Position numbers and translations under genes: made by a program. A stretch of 64,000 nucleotides of DNA, from the NCBI GenBank assembly GCA_009760855.2, contig WPIO01000074.1, forward strand, positions 402,501-466,500, in the 5' to 3' direction. This DNA comes from Cristatella mucedo (Eukaryota > Bryozoa > Phylactolaemata > Cristatellidae). Position 1 is the first letter of the stretch; each line of letters opens with the position of its first letter. This document shows, in pieces, positions 10,561-21,965 of this stretch. The notes under the pieces were generated by a model. It saw only the letters and a program-made list of their open reading frames with translations. It was not told where the DNA came from and ran no database searches.

Positions 10561-11395
10561 CCCAGCTTACGAATTTTTTTCAGATACGAGCCACCTCTCG
10601 GCGGCCCATTTTTGCTTTGAGTTGAGAGCTGAAATTCGGGTTACGATCCGACTTCAGATACTCCGTCGCTAGTTGTCGCAGCGAACGTCACAGTGAACGC
10701 TGCACACATCCGTCCAGAATCTCGTGCCACACTCGTTCACTTTAAGCGGTTGCAGCAGAATCGCTCTCACGCACACGAGTGCGAGTGCGTCTATCAGCGA
10801 CGCAAGCGAGGGAGGGCGGAGGGAAGAACAGCGTGTCATTACTCATCAGACAGGAAGGGTAGGGCAACGAAAGACGTTCCGCTGCAAGACGCTGCCCGGA
10901 GACCCGGATGTGACGTCGAGCGCAGGACTGGTGGTTCGCGCCAAGACAGACAGACTCCTGCAGGTGGACGTGAGGAAAGCGTGGAAAAAAGGGCAAACAT
11001 CGGTGTATAAGATTCAGGTATTCATTTCAGCCTTTCTCCTCCAACTCCGTCAGCAAGTCTTCAAGTCGCCTGATCTCCAAGTTGATGCTGCACATTATAA
11101 TTAGTAAAGCCCGTTTATTGCAGCTCGTTCTATTGTATTTTGTTTTAAAACGACAGTCGTTATTTTATAAGTACATTTTTTATTGTAAAAACATGTGACA
11201 CGAAACGCGATGCGGATCCCGCATGGATTGATGGCATTTCTATTAATTTCAATGGGAATAGTTGATTTGACATACCAGTAATCTGAGTCACTAGCTCCGT
11301 CGCGGAACGAATTAAACTCGTAAGTCAAGGTCCCACGCTATTCTATAATATAGTATAGTGTTGTAAGATCCGAGAGGCCCCGTTGTAACATCCAA
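10561..11395. other. No recognisable gene
   Basis: Two overlapping + frames (10693-11010 and 10724-11104) exceed 100 codons but share no family features and overlap one another. I do not call a gene. Confidence 0.4.
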
Positions 11396-11397
11396 GA

Positions 11398-11442
11398 GGC
11401 CTTACCCTTTACCTACACCCTTTACCCTTTACCCTCTACCTC
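11398..11442 (-). repeat. Short (CCCTTTA)n run
   Basis: CCCTTTACCTACACCCTTTA and related heptamers repeat about five times. On the opposite strand this is TAAAGGG, which is telomere-like in spacing but not the same heptamer as the 4.4-kb block. Confidence 0.6.
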
Positions 11443-11477
11443 GTACGAGCTTCAAATCCTTTGGCGACCGTACCTTT

Positions 11478-11800
11478 TGTTAGTATGCAGCAAATGTAAA
11501 GCGCCTAGAATAAGATTGAGTTCTCTGAGGGCGCTTTATCAAGTGCATTATAATTATAATTACTATTATGCTCTCAAAGCCTGGAACTCACTACCGACGG
11601 ACGCACGTCATGACACCATATGACTTGACAATATTTACAAAGAAAATGAAAACAGATCTATTTATGACAGCATTTAGTGGGTTCATTTAATTCGTCTTTT
11701 ACGTTCGCATGCGTGCTGGCACGGCGCATGCTGCCACTAGCCATATTTGCATGCCGACGCTGAGTTTGTGGTGTTAAGACGCCTAGCCTGATTTGGAAGT
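11478..11800 (+). mobile_element. LINE-A 3' ends, two pieces
   Basis: 11490-11570 is the terminal LINE-A motif (GCAGCAAATGTAAAGCGCCT, the AGTTCTCTGAGGGCGCTTTA end, then an A/T tail). A second piece starts at 11571 with CTCTCAAAGCCTGGAACTCA, the end of the RT ORF. It runs through the GCATGCTGCCACTA 3' UTR repeat region to about 11765. Both are non-coding fragments. Confidence 0.85.
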
Positions 11801-11867
11801 AGCTCTGATTATAAATAGGCACGAAGAGCACGATGATGGGCATAAAAGTGAACGACAAAACCTTACA

Positions 11868-12280
11868 CTGCTTGCTTGGGAGCCTGCGCTGATTGGTGAA
11901 AAGTATTGTAATGCTTGCTTGGGAGCCTGCGCTGATTGGTGAAAAGTATTGTAATGCTTGCTTGGGAGCCTGCGCTGATTGGTGGGAAAAGTATTGAAAA
12001 TGCTTGCTTGCTTGGGAGCCTGCGCTGATTGCTTGCTTGGGAAAGTATTGGTGAAAATTGTAATGCTTGCTTGGGAGCCTGCGCTGATTGGTGAAAAGTA
12101 TTGTAATGCTTGCTTGGGAGCCTGCGCTGATTGGTGAAAAGTATTGTAATGCTTGCTTGGGAGCCTGCGCTGATTGGTGGAAAGTATTGTAATGCTTGCT
12201 TGGGAGCCTGCGCTGATTGGTGAAAAGTATTGTAATGCTTGCTTGGGAGCCTGCGCTGATTGGCGAAAAGTATTGCAATG
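11868..12280 (+). repeat. 43-bp minisatellite, about 9 units, derived from LINE-A RT sequence
   Basis: The unit is TGCTTGCTTGGGAGCCTGCG plus CTGATTGGTGAAAAGTATTGTAA. Starts fall near 11870, 11913, 11956, 12063, 12106, 12149, 12192 and 12235, with a rearranged unit at 12001-12062. The last unit runs straight into LINE-A sequence. The unit aligns with the LINE-A stretch TGCTTGACTGGTAGCCAGTG...GGCGAGAAGTGGTGTGATG. Because 43 is not a multiple of 3, antisense ORFs of 160-219 codons are repeat artefacts. Confidence 0.95.
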
Positions 12281-12995
12281 TGGCAGCTGCGATCCCAGTC
12301 GAGAAGCCTGGCTTCTGGGTTTTGCACCAGCGCGAGAGCGCCTGATTGCATAGGCCGAAAGATCTGAAGGGTTACAGGAGTCGGTCAATACGGGTGCCGC
12401 GAACGAATACATGAAACAACTTGGATCTGGCGTCCATGTCAAAGCAGACGCCCAGTTTCTGCAATGCTATCTAGCTAAAAGTAGGCCGACTTGACTGTGA
12501 AGCTGACGTCCCGTCTAATGAGGAGTCGTTTTGGAAAAAGGCACCCAGATTTCGTGCATATGCTACAGGATACAATACGCTGGCAGAGCTTCTGGCAGAG
12601 CTGCTGGCTCGTTTTAGTGAGGTACGTTTTCAGGTTCGTAGTAGCACTGGGTTTGGCCATAACAGCTAAAATGGTTTTTATCCTCGTTCAATTTTGTAAA
12701 GTTTGCTGCCATGTAAGTGCGAATTACAGCAGTACATCCTGCAAGGGAGATGAGAGAGCTTGACGTGCTTTAAAGCTGGGAGGGATCAAAACATGAGTAC
12801 AGCTGTGTGTCATTGGCATAGAGGTGAAAGCCTGGATTGTTCTTAGCTCTTGCATCGGCAATAGGGAGAACACACATTGTGAAAAGAAGTTGACAAAGCA
12901 CAAGCCCCTTAAGTACTTCAGAGTCTTCACGAATGACTGTTTTCCATTGACATCAAGGCTGTTGAGTTTCCCAATGAGATCGGACCTTGTAATGT
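11868..12995 (-). mobile_element. LINE-A RT fragment, minus strand, carrying an internal minisatellite
   Basis: 12281-12990 matches the antisense of the LINE-A RT C-terminal half seen at 60.7-61.4 kb. Recognisable blocks are TTTTGCACCAG, the GCCTGATTGCA block, ACTTGACTGTGAAGCTGACG, CACCCAGATTTCGTGC, ACTGGGTTTGGCCATAAC and GTGTCATTGGCATAGAGGTG. It is heavily mutated. Its downstream part (11868-12280) has expanded into a tandem array, described separately. Confidence 0.85.
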
Positions 12996-13419
12996 TAGCG
13001 TGTACACTTGACCAGGTAATTTTTTTTTCGCGTACACTTGACCTGGAAATGTTTGCGTGTGCACTCTCTCTTGGGGGCCTTCTTTAAATTCAGCGTGGCC
13101 GCTGCTGTATAATCATCCAGGGCTCGCGGCCGAACGGTTATTTCCCCGGTCTGGAATCTGGTCAGCAGATTTCACGAGGAGTAGCACACGGAAGGTATTT
13201 ACGACATATATTACGACATATCCGGTGTGATAGAGGAGCTCGGATGAGGCGCCTTGAAGCCTCTCTCGAAGTCGGTTCGGTTGATGCCACTGATCTAGAT
13301 TCGCGGTGTGAATAAGGCTGGCCATGCAACTAATTATTTACTGCTAAGGGAATGCTACTAAACAAACGATGGCGGTGATATATTGTGACCTATTATGATA
13401 CATAAGTTATGATATATTA

Positions 13420-13580
13420 CGACATTTGATTAATATATATATATATATATATATTGAATTATAAATTATATAGTATATTATCATATATTGTATTATACTA
13501 TATATTATATATTAATTATATATTATATTATATATTTTACTTAATATATAATTATTTACTATTATTTTTATTAAATAAAT
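13420..13580. repeat. AT-rich tract with (TA)n
   Basis: (TA)n at about 13434-13455 is followed by TATATTA/TTATATA sequence. No coding signal. Confidence 0.85.
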
Positions 13581-14324
13581 GATGGCGTGAGATGAGTAAC
13601 AAATTTGTCTTTTGCTTCATTTGTCTACCCCCTAAGGCACGTAATCCGATTGATCGGTTCGACTGGCTTTTAAATTATTGATACGGCGGTAATAAAAAAA
13701 AGTTAGGGGTGCTGGTAACTGAACTATTTCACATTCAGATGTGTATTATTGTTATGCACATACCTAGATAGTAACACAGCTACAAATAGCAGCAGAAGCG
13801 GTAAAGATATGTATATAGTTCAGTCTACGACTGTTTATGTATGCGAAGTGTAGCTCATGTACCTGTTCACTATTATTTGAATTACATTGTTACTTTGCAG
13901 GAAAGTCAGCGACGCGGCATCTAAAATGGCGATATCGGTGTGCATTCAGCGAACAGCCTGGGCAACTACTTGGAGGAGAACAATCGATAATTTCGTTGGT
14001 CAGCTACGGACGTGCCGACTCTTCAGCCCTGGCCTCTTCCAGTGGAGGATTTAAAATGGTCAGAGTGGCACTTCCGGCCAGAGCTCTCCTGTGGTGATTT
14101 GGGGCTTCAATTTATCACACAGCACTCCTGCTGGCCTGAGCTTCGTGATCAAGTTATCTGATTCCCGTGTAGCGTCGGAAGAGCCATCGCCGGCCATCGC
14201 CCACTTACAGTGAGTAACAAAGGATCACCCACTTCAGGACTCGAACCCGCGACCTCAGTCGCGAAAAGCAAGCAATTATTTACTCTTTGGCTGTGATCCG
14301 GAGGCAGTAAGATTATATTTCTTT

Positions 14325-14830
14325 GGTCATAAATGAACTTCCCAGCCTATCTCTCAGATCTACTCCCCCACCAGGCCAAGCATCGTACCACCTGCTTTTC
14401 GGAATCCAACAGTTTACCAATACCTCGCACAAACCTCAAACCTTTGGAGACCGTGCATTTATTTCGTATGCTCCCAAAGCCTGGAACTCACTCCCGACTT
14501 GCGTCAGAAGATCCCCCGACTTGACCGCATTTAAAAAGAACTTTAAAACACACTTTTTTAGGACAGCATTTAGTGGGTCCCCGTGATTCGTCCTTGTTGT
14601 GCTTATGCGTGCTGACACTGTGCATGCTGCCACTAACCACACTTGCATGCTGACCCTGTGCATGTCACCCCTAACCATGTTATTCATGTTGTTTATCAAG
14701 CATGATATTACTCACTGTTCGATAGCGTTTCCCCTTGCAGCAAATGTAAAGCGCCTAGAAAGAGAATGAGTTCTCTGAGGGTGCTTTATCAAGTGCATAA
14801 TAATAATAATAATCATTATAATAACAATAA
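14325..14830 (+). mobile_element. LINE-A 3' end with readable RT C-terminus
   Basis: 14323-14586 is an open 87-codon stretch that ends the LINE-A ORF2. It shows the PxAxxRxT...[20 protein letters not shown] block and FRTAFSGSP just before the stop. The 3' UTR follows with GCATGCTGCCACTAACC repeats, then GCAGCAAATGTAAAGCGCCT, the terminal hairpin and (AAT)n at 14799-14840. It is 5'-truncated, as is usual for such LINEs. Confidence 0.9.
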
Positions 14831-15059
14831 TAATAGTTATTAAAGGGCTAATTTTTCCACAGATCGCTTCTAAAGTTCCGCAGGTCTTTGACGACTTTGT
14901 GGAGCGTCGAGCTCCGGTCTCTGGCTGGCTGCATGCATGCCGTAGCTTCTCTCTGGTTTTAGCTTGTCGTCAGAATCGTCCGAAAATTAAAGTTATTACT
15001 AAGTAATAGTCCAGCCGACTCGCTGCGAGAGCCTTCTGTCCTGAATCGGCTGCATTTAC

Positions 15060-17800
15060 AATCGGTACCACAGGCTATTCAGGTAGATTGGTCTTCACCT
15101 CCACCTAATTGCATGCTATTTACAGGTGGAACTGCAGGCTATTCAGGCAGATTATATGCGCAGCTTTTGCATTTTCTGTTTATTACAGCTGGTACTGCAA
15201 GCCATTCAGGCTGATTCGATACAGGCTATCCCAGAATTTCTTCTACGTTTCAGTTTTTATTGCGGGCCAATCTGGTGCATTCGATACAATGTATCCCAGA
15301 ATTGCCTGTATATTACAGCTGGTACTACAGGGCGTTCAGGTTCATTCGATCCTAGTGACATAAGATGTTTCTGTACGCTTAATTTGGTACCGCAGGCCTT
15401 TCAGGCAAATTCAGTCAGAATTTTCGCCGAATTTTCTGTATGTTACAGCAGTTACTACAGGCTATTCAGGCTGATTTAGTTCGAGAGCTTTTGCATTGCC
15501 TGTTTACAACAGCTGGAACTATGGGCGTTCAAGCTCATTCGATCCCAGTTGTTCCAGAAGCTCCTGCTCCAAAGTTCAAGTTGGTACTACCGATTGTTCA
15601 GGCAGATTCGACAAAAATCATCGCGCAATCGTCTATGTGCTACAGATGGCACTGATGGCTATCCAAGCAGATTCGATGAACAATATCTCACAATTGTTAG
15701 TATACTCCAGTCGGTACTAAATGTTTTTCTGGAAGACGCGATGTATTTCCGGAATATTCTGCACGTCACAGCTTGTACGTCAGGCTATTAGAGCCAAATC
15801 GATGCAGGTTCTCTCAGAATTGTCCAATCTTACAGTTAGTACTACAAACTATTCAAACTATACAAGTTATCCTAGAATTATCTATTTCGGCTGATTCAAT
15901 ACAAGTTCTCTGATGATTTGTTGAGTGTCACAGCTTGTATTACAGGCTATTCAGACGAAATGTATTCAATTTCTCTCACAATTGTCTATATGTTACAGTT
16001 GGTACTACGGGCTATTCAAGATGGTTGTATACAAGCTATCCCAGAATATTCTTTCTATTAAAGCGATTAATATAGGGCGTTCAGGCCGATTCGATACAAG
16101 TTATCCAATAAGCTCCTGTATGTTTCAGTTGGTTCGGTAAGAATTATCGAAGAACTGGCTGAACTAGTCGGTACTGCAAGCTATTCAGGAAGATCCAGTA
16201 CAAGAGCTTCTGCACAGTTCGTGTATTAAAGTTGGTAATAGGGGCCATTCTGGAAGATTATTTACAAATTATCACTAAATTATCTGTATATTACAGTTGG
16301 CACTACAGGCTATTCAGGCTGGCTAGATACAAGTTATACCAGAATATTCATTATCTTACAGTTAACACTACAGGCCATTCAGGCTGATTTGATAAGATTG
16401 ATCACAGAGTTGTTTGTTACTGTTACTACGACAGGCTGTTGAGCCTGGATCAATACAAATTATCGCAGAATTGTCTGTATGTTACAGTTGCTACTACAAA
16501 CTATTCAGGCAGATTCGATATACGAGTTACTGCAATATTTTCTGTACGTTATAGTTGGCACTTAAGGTTATTCAGGCAGATTCCATGAAAGTTATCCTGA
16601 ATTGTCGGTCTATTACAGTTGGTACTACGGGCTATTCAGGGTTATTTAATACAAGTCGTTCAAGAATTTTCTGTATGTTTCAGTTGGTACTACAGGATAG
16701 TCAATCAGATTGGATAAGTGTTATCTCAGAGTTATCTTTATGTTACATTTGTACTGCAGGCCGTTTAGGAAGATTCAGTAGGAGTTATATGAGAATTGTC
16801 TGTATATTGCATATGATAATGCCGTCTCTTCAGGCATGTTCGATCAAAGTCATTTCAGAATTGTCTCAATGTTACAGTTAGCACTAAAGGCTGTTCAGGA
16901 AGGCGCGACACACGTTTTTAAGAATATCCTGTGTGACGCAGATTTATGACAGACTATTCAGGCAAAATGGATGCAGGTTCTCTCCGAATTGTCTTTATGT
17001 TGCAGTTGGCACTAAAAGCAATTGAATTGTCTGCCTATTATTAGAATTATCTGTCTATTACAGTTGGTGCTAGAGGCCACTCAGATTGGCTCAATACAAA
17101 CTATCTCAGAATTGTGCCTTTTTTACAGTTGATACTACATGCGTTAGGGCTTATTCGATCCTAGTTACCCCAGAAGTTCCTGTTCGCTTAAGTTGGTACT
17201 ACTGACTATTCAGACGGATTTGATGCAAGTTTTCTCAAAATCTTGTGTATGTTTCAGTTGGCACTATGGGCTATTCAGGTAGTTCGATACAACGTATCTC
17301 TGAATAGTCTATATATTGCAATTGGTACTACAGACTATTCATGCAGATTCAATACAAGAGCTTGTGCGGGGTTTTTTTAATACAATCAATACCCCCTCAT
17401 TTAAGAAGATTCAATACAAGTTTTCCCAGAATTTTTGCATGTTACAGTTGGTACATGTAGGCTGATGCGAGACAAGTTATAACATAATTCTTTGCATGCT
17501 TCACTCAACACTACCGGCCAGCCAGGCAGATTCGATGAGAGTTTCCGCAGAATTATCTGCATGTTACAGCTGTACTCTGCAGGCCATACAGGCAGATGCG
17601 ATACAAGTTACCATGAATCGTGTTTGTATTATGGTTGGTTCGACAGGCTATTCAGGCACATTCAACGCAAGCTATCCCAAACGTTGCTGTGCATTGCAGC
17701 TTGTACGACAGGAGAGTCGGGGAAAAATCAATGAATGTTCTCTCAGAATTGTTTGTTTGTTACAGTTAGTACGGAAGGCCATTTAGGCAGATTCTATAAA
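15060..17800 (+). repeat. Diverged 65-bp satellite array, about 42 units
   Basis: The unit reads approximately CAGTTGGTACTACAGGCTAT, then TCAGGCAGATTCGATACAAG, then TTATCCCAGAATTGTCTGTATGTTA. Period 65 is clean in adjacent units at 15186, 15251 and 15316. Copies differ by perhaps 15-35 percent, and a few are deleted or contain small inserts such as the poly-T near 17370. Frames of 70-117 codons cross it, but the period is not a multiple of 3 and all three frames look similar, so it is not a protein repeat gene. Confidence 0.93.
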
Positions 17801-17814
17801 GTGGTCAACAAGGT

Positions 17815-18170
17815 GCGATACGGGCACAGCATGCTGCCATCATAACGTTGACGGCAGCCGGACACAGAGCTGCTATATGTAATGTAATGTATCTCCGTTT
17901 GTACTCCACAAAGCCATAAAAACCATGTGGGTGTTACGGAAAAGAGCTTTGTATAGCGAACTCACAGCCTACGCGGCTTTCGGTACGGATTTGGTAGCCA
18001 ACAGACTTCGTCTCACGCAACAAAGAGAAATAGGGAAGCATAGCAGAGTCAGGAGAGCAGTTGAGGTAGTGAGTAGCACGGAAGTAGCAGCTCAGGACCG
18101 CTGAAAAGGATGTGCCATAGTCGGCAGTAGGAGAGTAGTTGTCGCTCAATCACAGGGATTGGTTGATAAA
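17815..18170 (-). mobile_element. LINE-B 3' end, minus strand
   Basis: It starts with AATGTAATGTATCTCCG, the reverse complement of the LINE-B terminus. The antisense of the RT tail follows, readable in the minus frame 18149-17934 (DNYSPTADYGTSFSAVLSCY, then [11 protein letters not shown] and [10 protein letters not shown]). The same peptide appears in the copies at 49.6 and 63.1 kb. Confidence 0.88.
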
Positions 18171-18469
18171 AGATGCCGATGTCGTAAAATGTATCGAATG
18201 CATCGAATTTGCATTTTTTTAAATACCGAGATTGACGTGAAAACTGCTTCCCAAGTAATCAATGATTTCGCTCTTCTCCAATGAACTGAATCGGCAGCAA
18301 ATCGATCCAGCTAATCAATTACCTGCTGTCTCTTATTGTCGCTCTCTCTCTTATTGTCGCTGTCTCTTATTGGACGGGAAGCCGTGTGATAAGCTACTTA
18401 ACCAGGGCCGCTCAAGATTCAGAAGCGCTTATCATAAAATGCATTATCCACCCCCCCCCCCACTTAGTG

Positions 18470-18690
18470 CAGTGGTCTGGATATGGTGTGCTCATCTCAT
18501 TGACAAACCATGCACTTCTCTGCTCAAATTGCTGTGAAAGATGCTGCGAGCATTGTCCATGCTACCACCGACCATTGGATCATGCTTTCCATTTTTGCAG
18601 CAAATTTAAAAGGCCTAGAAATTGATTAAGTTCTCTCAAGGTGCTATACAAATGTGTTATCATCATTATTAATATTACCAATAATATTGG
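18470..18690 (+). mobile_element. LINE-A 3' UTR and tail
   Basis: Contains GCAGCAAATTTAAAAGGCCT, ATTAAGTTCTCTCAAGGTGC and the ATCATCATTATT tail. It is diverged from the consensus but is shared with the matching arm at 19.99-20.09 kb. Confidence 0.7.
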
Positions 18691-18925
18691 CTAAGACATT
18701 GTTCGTTTGCCTTTCACATTTTTGATTCACACCATCCATTTCACAAATGCTTATGCAAAATGCTCGATGTCTAGAAATGCTCGATGTTTAGAAGCATGGC
18801 TAGAGATTTTTACGAGGCACGCAAGCTATTGTTGAGTGTGACGGCAACTATTAGAGATTACTTGTTGAAGTTTTTTATGTTGGTCACGCACGTTCGCGAA
18901 AACCCACACACCTAGACACATACGC
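18590..18925 (+). repeat. Left arm of a large inverted duplication
   Basis: This segment reappears in reverse complement at about 19725-20090. It covers a LINE-A tail plus about 240 bp of non-LINE flank. Matching landmarks include TTTAGAAGCATGGCTAGA, TTAGAGATTACTTGTTGAAG and ACCCACACACCTAGACA. About 0.8 kb of unrelated sequence separates the arms. Confidence 0.9.
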
Positions 18926-19685
18926 ACTTAAACATAAACACACGCATGCATAAATGTAGTTGAAAGCGAGCCGATTTTGCTGCACTGCATCATTCTCCCT
19001 TTTTTTACCTCTATTAATCCACCATTACTGCTCCAATTTTTTTCTTGTAGAGTAGAAAGAAGTGAAGCGTGCTGCCGACTGCTCCAGCACCAAAGCCTAC
19101 TACTGCTTGCCACATGATTGACACATGCCGCCCATAGGGTGACGAGTTGAGAAGAGTATTGGACAGAGTAGAAGGAAGAAGAGAAATTAGAGGCTGCCCC
19201 TTTGATGGCAAGAGAATGCGCTTGATGGCGCTTGAAACTCCTACATGGCTACATGCTGTCTACATGACCCAGCTGTCACCAAGATCCATCACTAGCTGCG
19301 CTGTCACTGCTCGCATGGCATTTCAGGTTGTCCTAGAAATACGTTTGCTATTATCGACGGCAGGTAAAAAATTCCTCAATGCCGTGTCGTATGATACATC
19401 GCTCGTGTTGAGCTTAACTCTATTTGAAAAATAAGATGCATGCATAGAATAAAAATCGTGAATACTTGGCTTTTATTTACAACCTTCGTATGTATGTGCA
19501 ACGGAACTGAGAGAATTTTCAAATGAATATAAGTGGTTTTATTAAATTTCCTGAAATAAAACCAGCTCAAAGACTGTGACTCCACGATTATAATTTTCTG
19601 TCTATCATTTGAATGACTCGGGACATTTGTGTAGATGCATTGATGATATGCGAGTGTGTGTGAGCGCAAGTGCACCTGTATTTGT

Positions 19686-19686
<1 letters not shown>

Positions 19687-19725
<39 letters not shown>

Positions 19726-19735
19726 AGGTGTGTAT
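19687..19735 (+). repeat. (TG)n microsatellite
   Basis: TGTGTG repeats with TTTGTG variants. It lies at the inner edge of the right arm of the inverted duplication; the left arm has CACACACC here in the complementary orientation. Confidence 0.9.
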
Positions 19736-20090
19736 ATGTCTAGGTGTGTGGGTTCGCGCGAGCGTTCGTGGCCGACAGAAAAACTTCAACAAGTAATCTC
19801 TAATAACTGTCGTCACACTCAACACTAGCTTGCATGCCTTGTGAATATTTCTAGCCATGCTTCTAAACATCGAAAGCATTTGTGAAATAATTATAATAAA
19901 TAATAATAATAAATAATAATAATTATGATAAATAAATAATGTGATTCGACAAGTGAAAGTAAAACGAACAAGGTATTGGCCAAAGCTATTGTTAATATTA
20001 ATAATAATGATGATACATTTGTGTAGCACCTTCAGAGAACTTAATCTATGTCTAGGATTTTTAAATTTGCTTTAAAGGAAGCATGGTCCA
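19725..20090 (-). repeat. Right arm of the inverted duplication
   Basis: Reverse-complement match to 18590-18925. This arm has gained an (AAT)n expansion at 19888-19935 that the left arm lacks, and continues outward into the minus-strand LINE-A at 20-20.9 kb. Confidence 0.9.
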
Positions 20091-20900
20091 ATGGTCAGTG
20101 GTAGCATTCTCGATCTCAACAAGCATAACATTGCTAGAAGTGACATTCATAGAGTCAGCATGCAAATATGATTAGTAGAGCAGCATGTTCATTGTCAACA
20201 AGCATGAGCACACAAAGGACGAATCACATGGGTCCACAATAAGCTGTGATAAATAGATGCCTTTTTAGCTTCTTTTTAAATGTGGTCAAGTCAGGGGATG
20301 TCGTACCGCCAGTCGGAAGTGAGTTCTGGGCTTTGAGAACACACGAACTGAAGGCACGGCCTTCAAAGGATTTGAGGTTCATACTAGGAGCTGGTAAACA
20401 ATTATTTTCAGAAAGCGGATGGTATCATGCTTAGCATGGTTGGTAGATAGGTCTTACAGGTAGGCTGGAGCCAGAGAATGAAGGGAATTTTTTTAAATCC
20501 GAATTTTAGCAAGTCTATGTAGCTGAAAGTCGACAGACTGTGGAGCTGATGTGGTCGTCTGATGATAGGTCACTGTGAAATAGGACACCTAGATTTCGTG
20601 CAGATGCATCAGGAGATGTACTGGTAGAGCCGATGATTTTGAACGTCACTTGTTACAATGCCTGAATCGCACTTGATTTTCTCATAACTAGTAAGTTAGT
20701 TTTATTGTCATTCAATTTAGGAGATTTTGCTGCCATCCATGCCATATGCAGATTTCGTCGATACATGCAGCAAGGGAGCTGAGAAAATTCGACGTACCGG
20801 AAGGGGGCTGGGGACGAATCAAAGAAAACGTTCAACTGAGTGTCGTCTGCATAGAAGTGAAAGCCACGGTTGTGCCTGGCAATAAAAAAACACAAACTGA
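19990..20900 (-). mobile_element. LINE-A 3' half, minus strand
   Basis: Reading on the minus strand from 20895, there is GFHFYADDTQLNVFFD (RT catalytic YADD retained) and NDNKTNLLVM. Degenerate RT C-terminus and 3' UTR follow, and it ends in the tail at about 20000. Stops and gaps break the frame repeatedly, so it is a dead 5'-truncated copy. Confidence 0.85.
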
Positions 20901-20905
20901 TTTAA

Positions 20906-21062
20906 AATTCTCTTTTGTATAGCGACAGAGGAACCTTTATGGCTGTCGCCGCTGCTTGCAGTGGCGATAAAGGATCGCCCACGGCAAGATTCGAACCCTT
21001 GACTTCGGGACCAAAGTCGTGAAAAACAACCGCCTTACCTACTGTGCCATCACAGCTCACCA
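20906..21062 (-). mobile_element. SINE S2, minus strand
   Basis: Shows TTTTGTATAGCGACAGAGGA, GCAGTGGCGATAAAGGATCG, a B box in GATTCGAACCC and a reversed A box (CTTACCTACTGTGCCATCAC). Nearly full length. Confidence 0.85.
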
Positions 21063-21066
21063 ATCG

Positions 21067-21093
21067 CATCTGAAAGAGAGAGAGAGCAGAGAA

Positions 21094-21154
<61 letters not shown>

Positions 21155-21156
21155 GC

Positions 21157-21198
<42 letters not shown>

Positions 21199-21200
21199 AG
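21067..21200 (+). repeat. (GA)n microsatellite
   Basis: GAGAGA repeats with a few GCAGAG interruptions, about 130 bp, directly next to the 5' end of an S2 SINE. Confidence 0.95.
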
Positions 21201-21704
21201 AGAGACAGCGAGTGTAAAACGTGAAAGGAATCGGACCACCAAGCATAAAGCCCTGAGCCATCCTGTACTCGATTGGTTCCTTCCTCGCTTTATCTTTTTC
21301 CGGATATTCTTTAGCAGCTGCCCTCTTCTAATTGAGGGTCCTTGAACCGCGAAATGCCGATGCACCAAAAATGTCCAATCCGTGACGTCAGCTGTCTTTA
21401 TTCGGGACTGGAGGAAGGCTGGCTGGCAGCAGCTACCGTATTAGCATTTCGCGACGATTTCTTTTTAGTGAACAAGCGCATCGGATGAGTCGTGGAGACG
21501 GTCGAAAATTGCTTCGACAGACTGGTTGCATTTGCGTAAAGCTCAATATCATTGTGTAGCCATACTTGGCTGCTAGTGATGTGGTGCTTCGGTCGAGTGG
21601 GAAGTTGTCATATCCATTTCAGGAGAGCCACGAATTTTAGACGAGCTGGATGACATAGACGGGGTGTTATTTTGACGAAATGATCGTTAGCGGAGTATAA
21701 GCGT

Positions 21705-21965
21705 ATAATGAAATTGGTATGGCGCCCTAAGAGACCTTAATCTCTAACCGGACTCTCTAAATACGCCGCCGGGCTCGAGCCCACGACCTTGGTGGTCAAG
21801 GACCGCGATGGCCCAGTAGGTAGGGTGCTCGCTCTTTACGATTGAGATCGTGGGTTCGAATCCTGCAGGTGGGCAATCCTTTCCTGCCAACTGCAAGCGG
21901 TGGCGATAGCAGTGAAGGCTCTTCTGCCGCTATGCAAATGAAGCTGTTAAATCAGAGTACTATCT
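21705..21965. mobile_element. Partial SINE S1 (-) abutting SINE S2 (+)
   Basis: 21708-21795 is antisense S1 (GGCGCCCTAAGAGACCTTAA, then GGGCTCGAGCCCACGACC). From 21801 an S2 begins on the + strand (GCGATGGCCCAGTAGGTAGG, then GGTTCGAATCCTGCAGG and GGCGATAGCAGTGAAGGCTC) and runs to about 21965. The head-to-head join is in the tRNA-like parts. Confidence 0.8.

Noticed and set aside
11658-12442. Overlapping minus-strand frames of 162-219 codons with QSAQAPKQ-like repeats
   Set aside because: All three frames of a 43-bp minisatellite are open because the unit lacks stops. The unit derives from antisense LINE RT sequence.
15109-17786. Repeat-protein-like frames (up to 117 codons) with LVLQAIQADS-type periodicity
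   Set aside because: The 65-bp satellite period is not a multiple of three, and similar peptides occur in all frames. No start, splice or codon-bias support.
11868-17800. CRISPR-like repeat arrays
   Set aside because: The repeats are directly tandem, without unique spacers of constant length, and the DNA is clearly eukaryotic.
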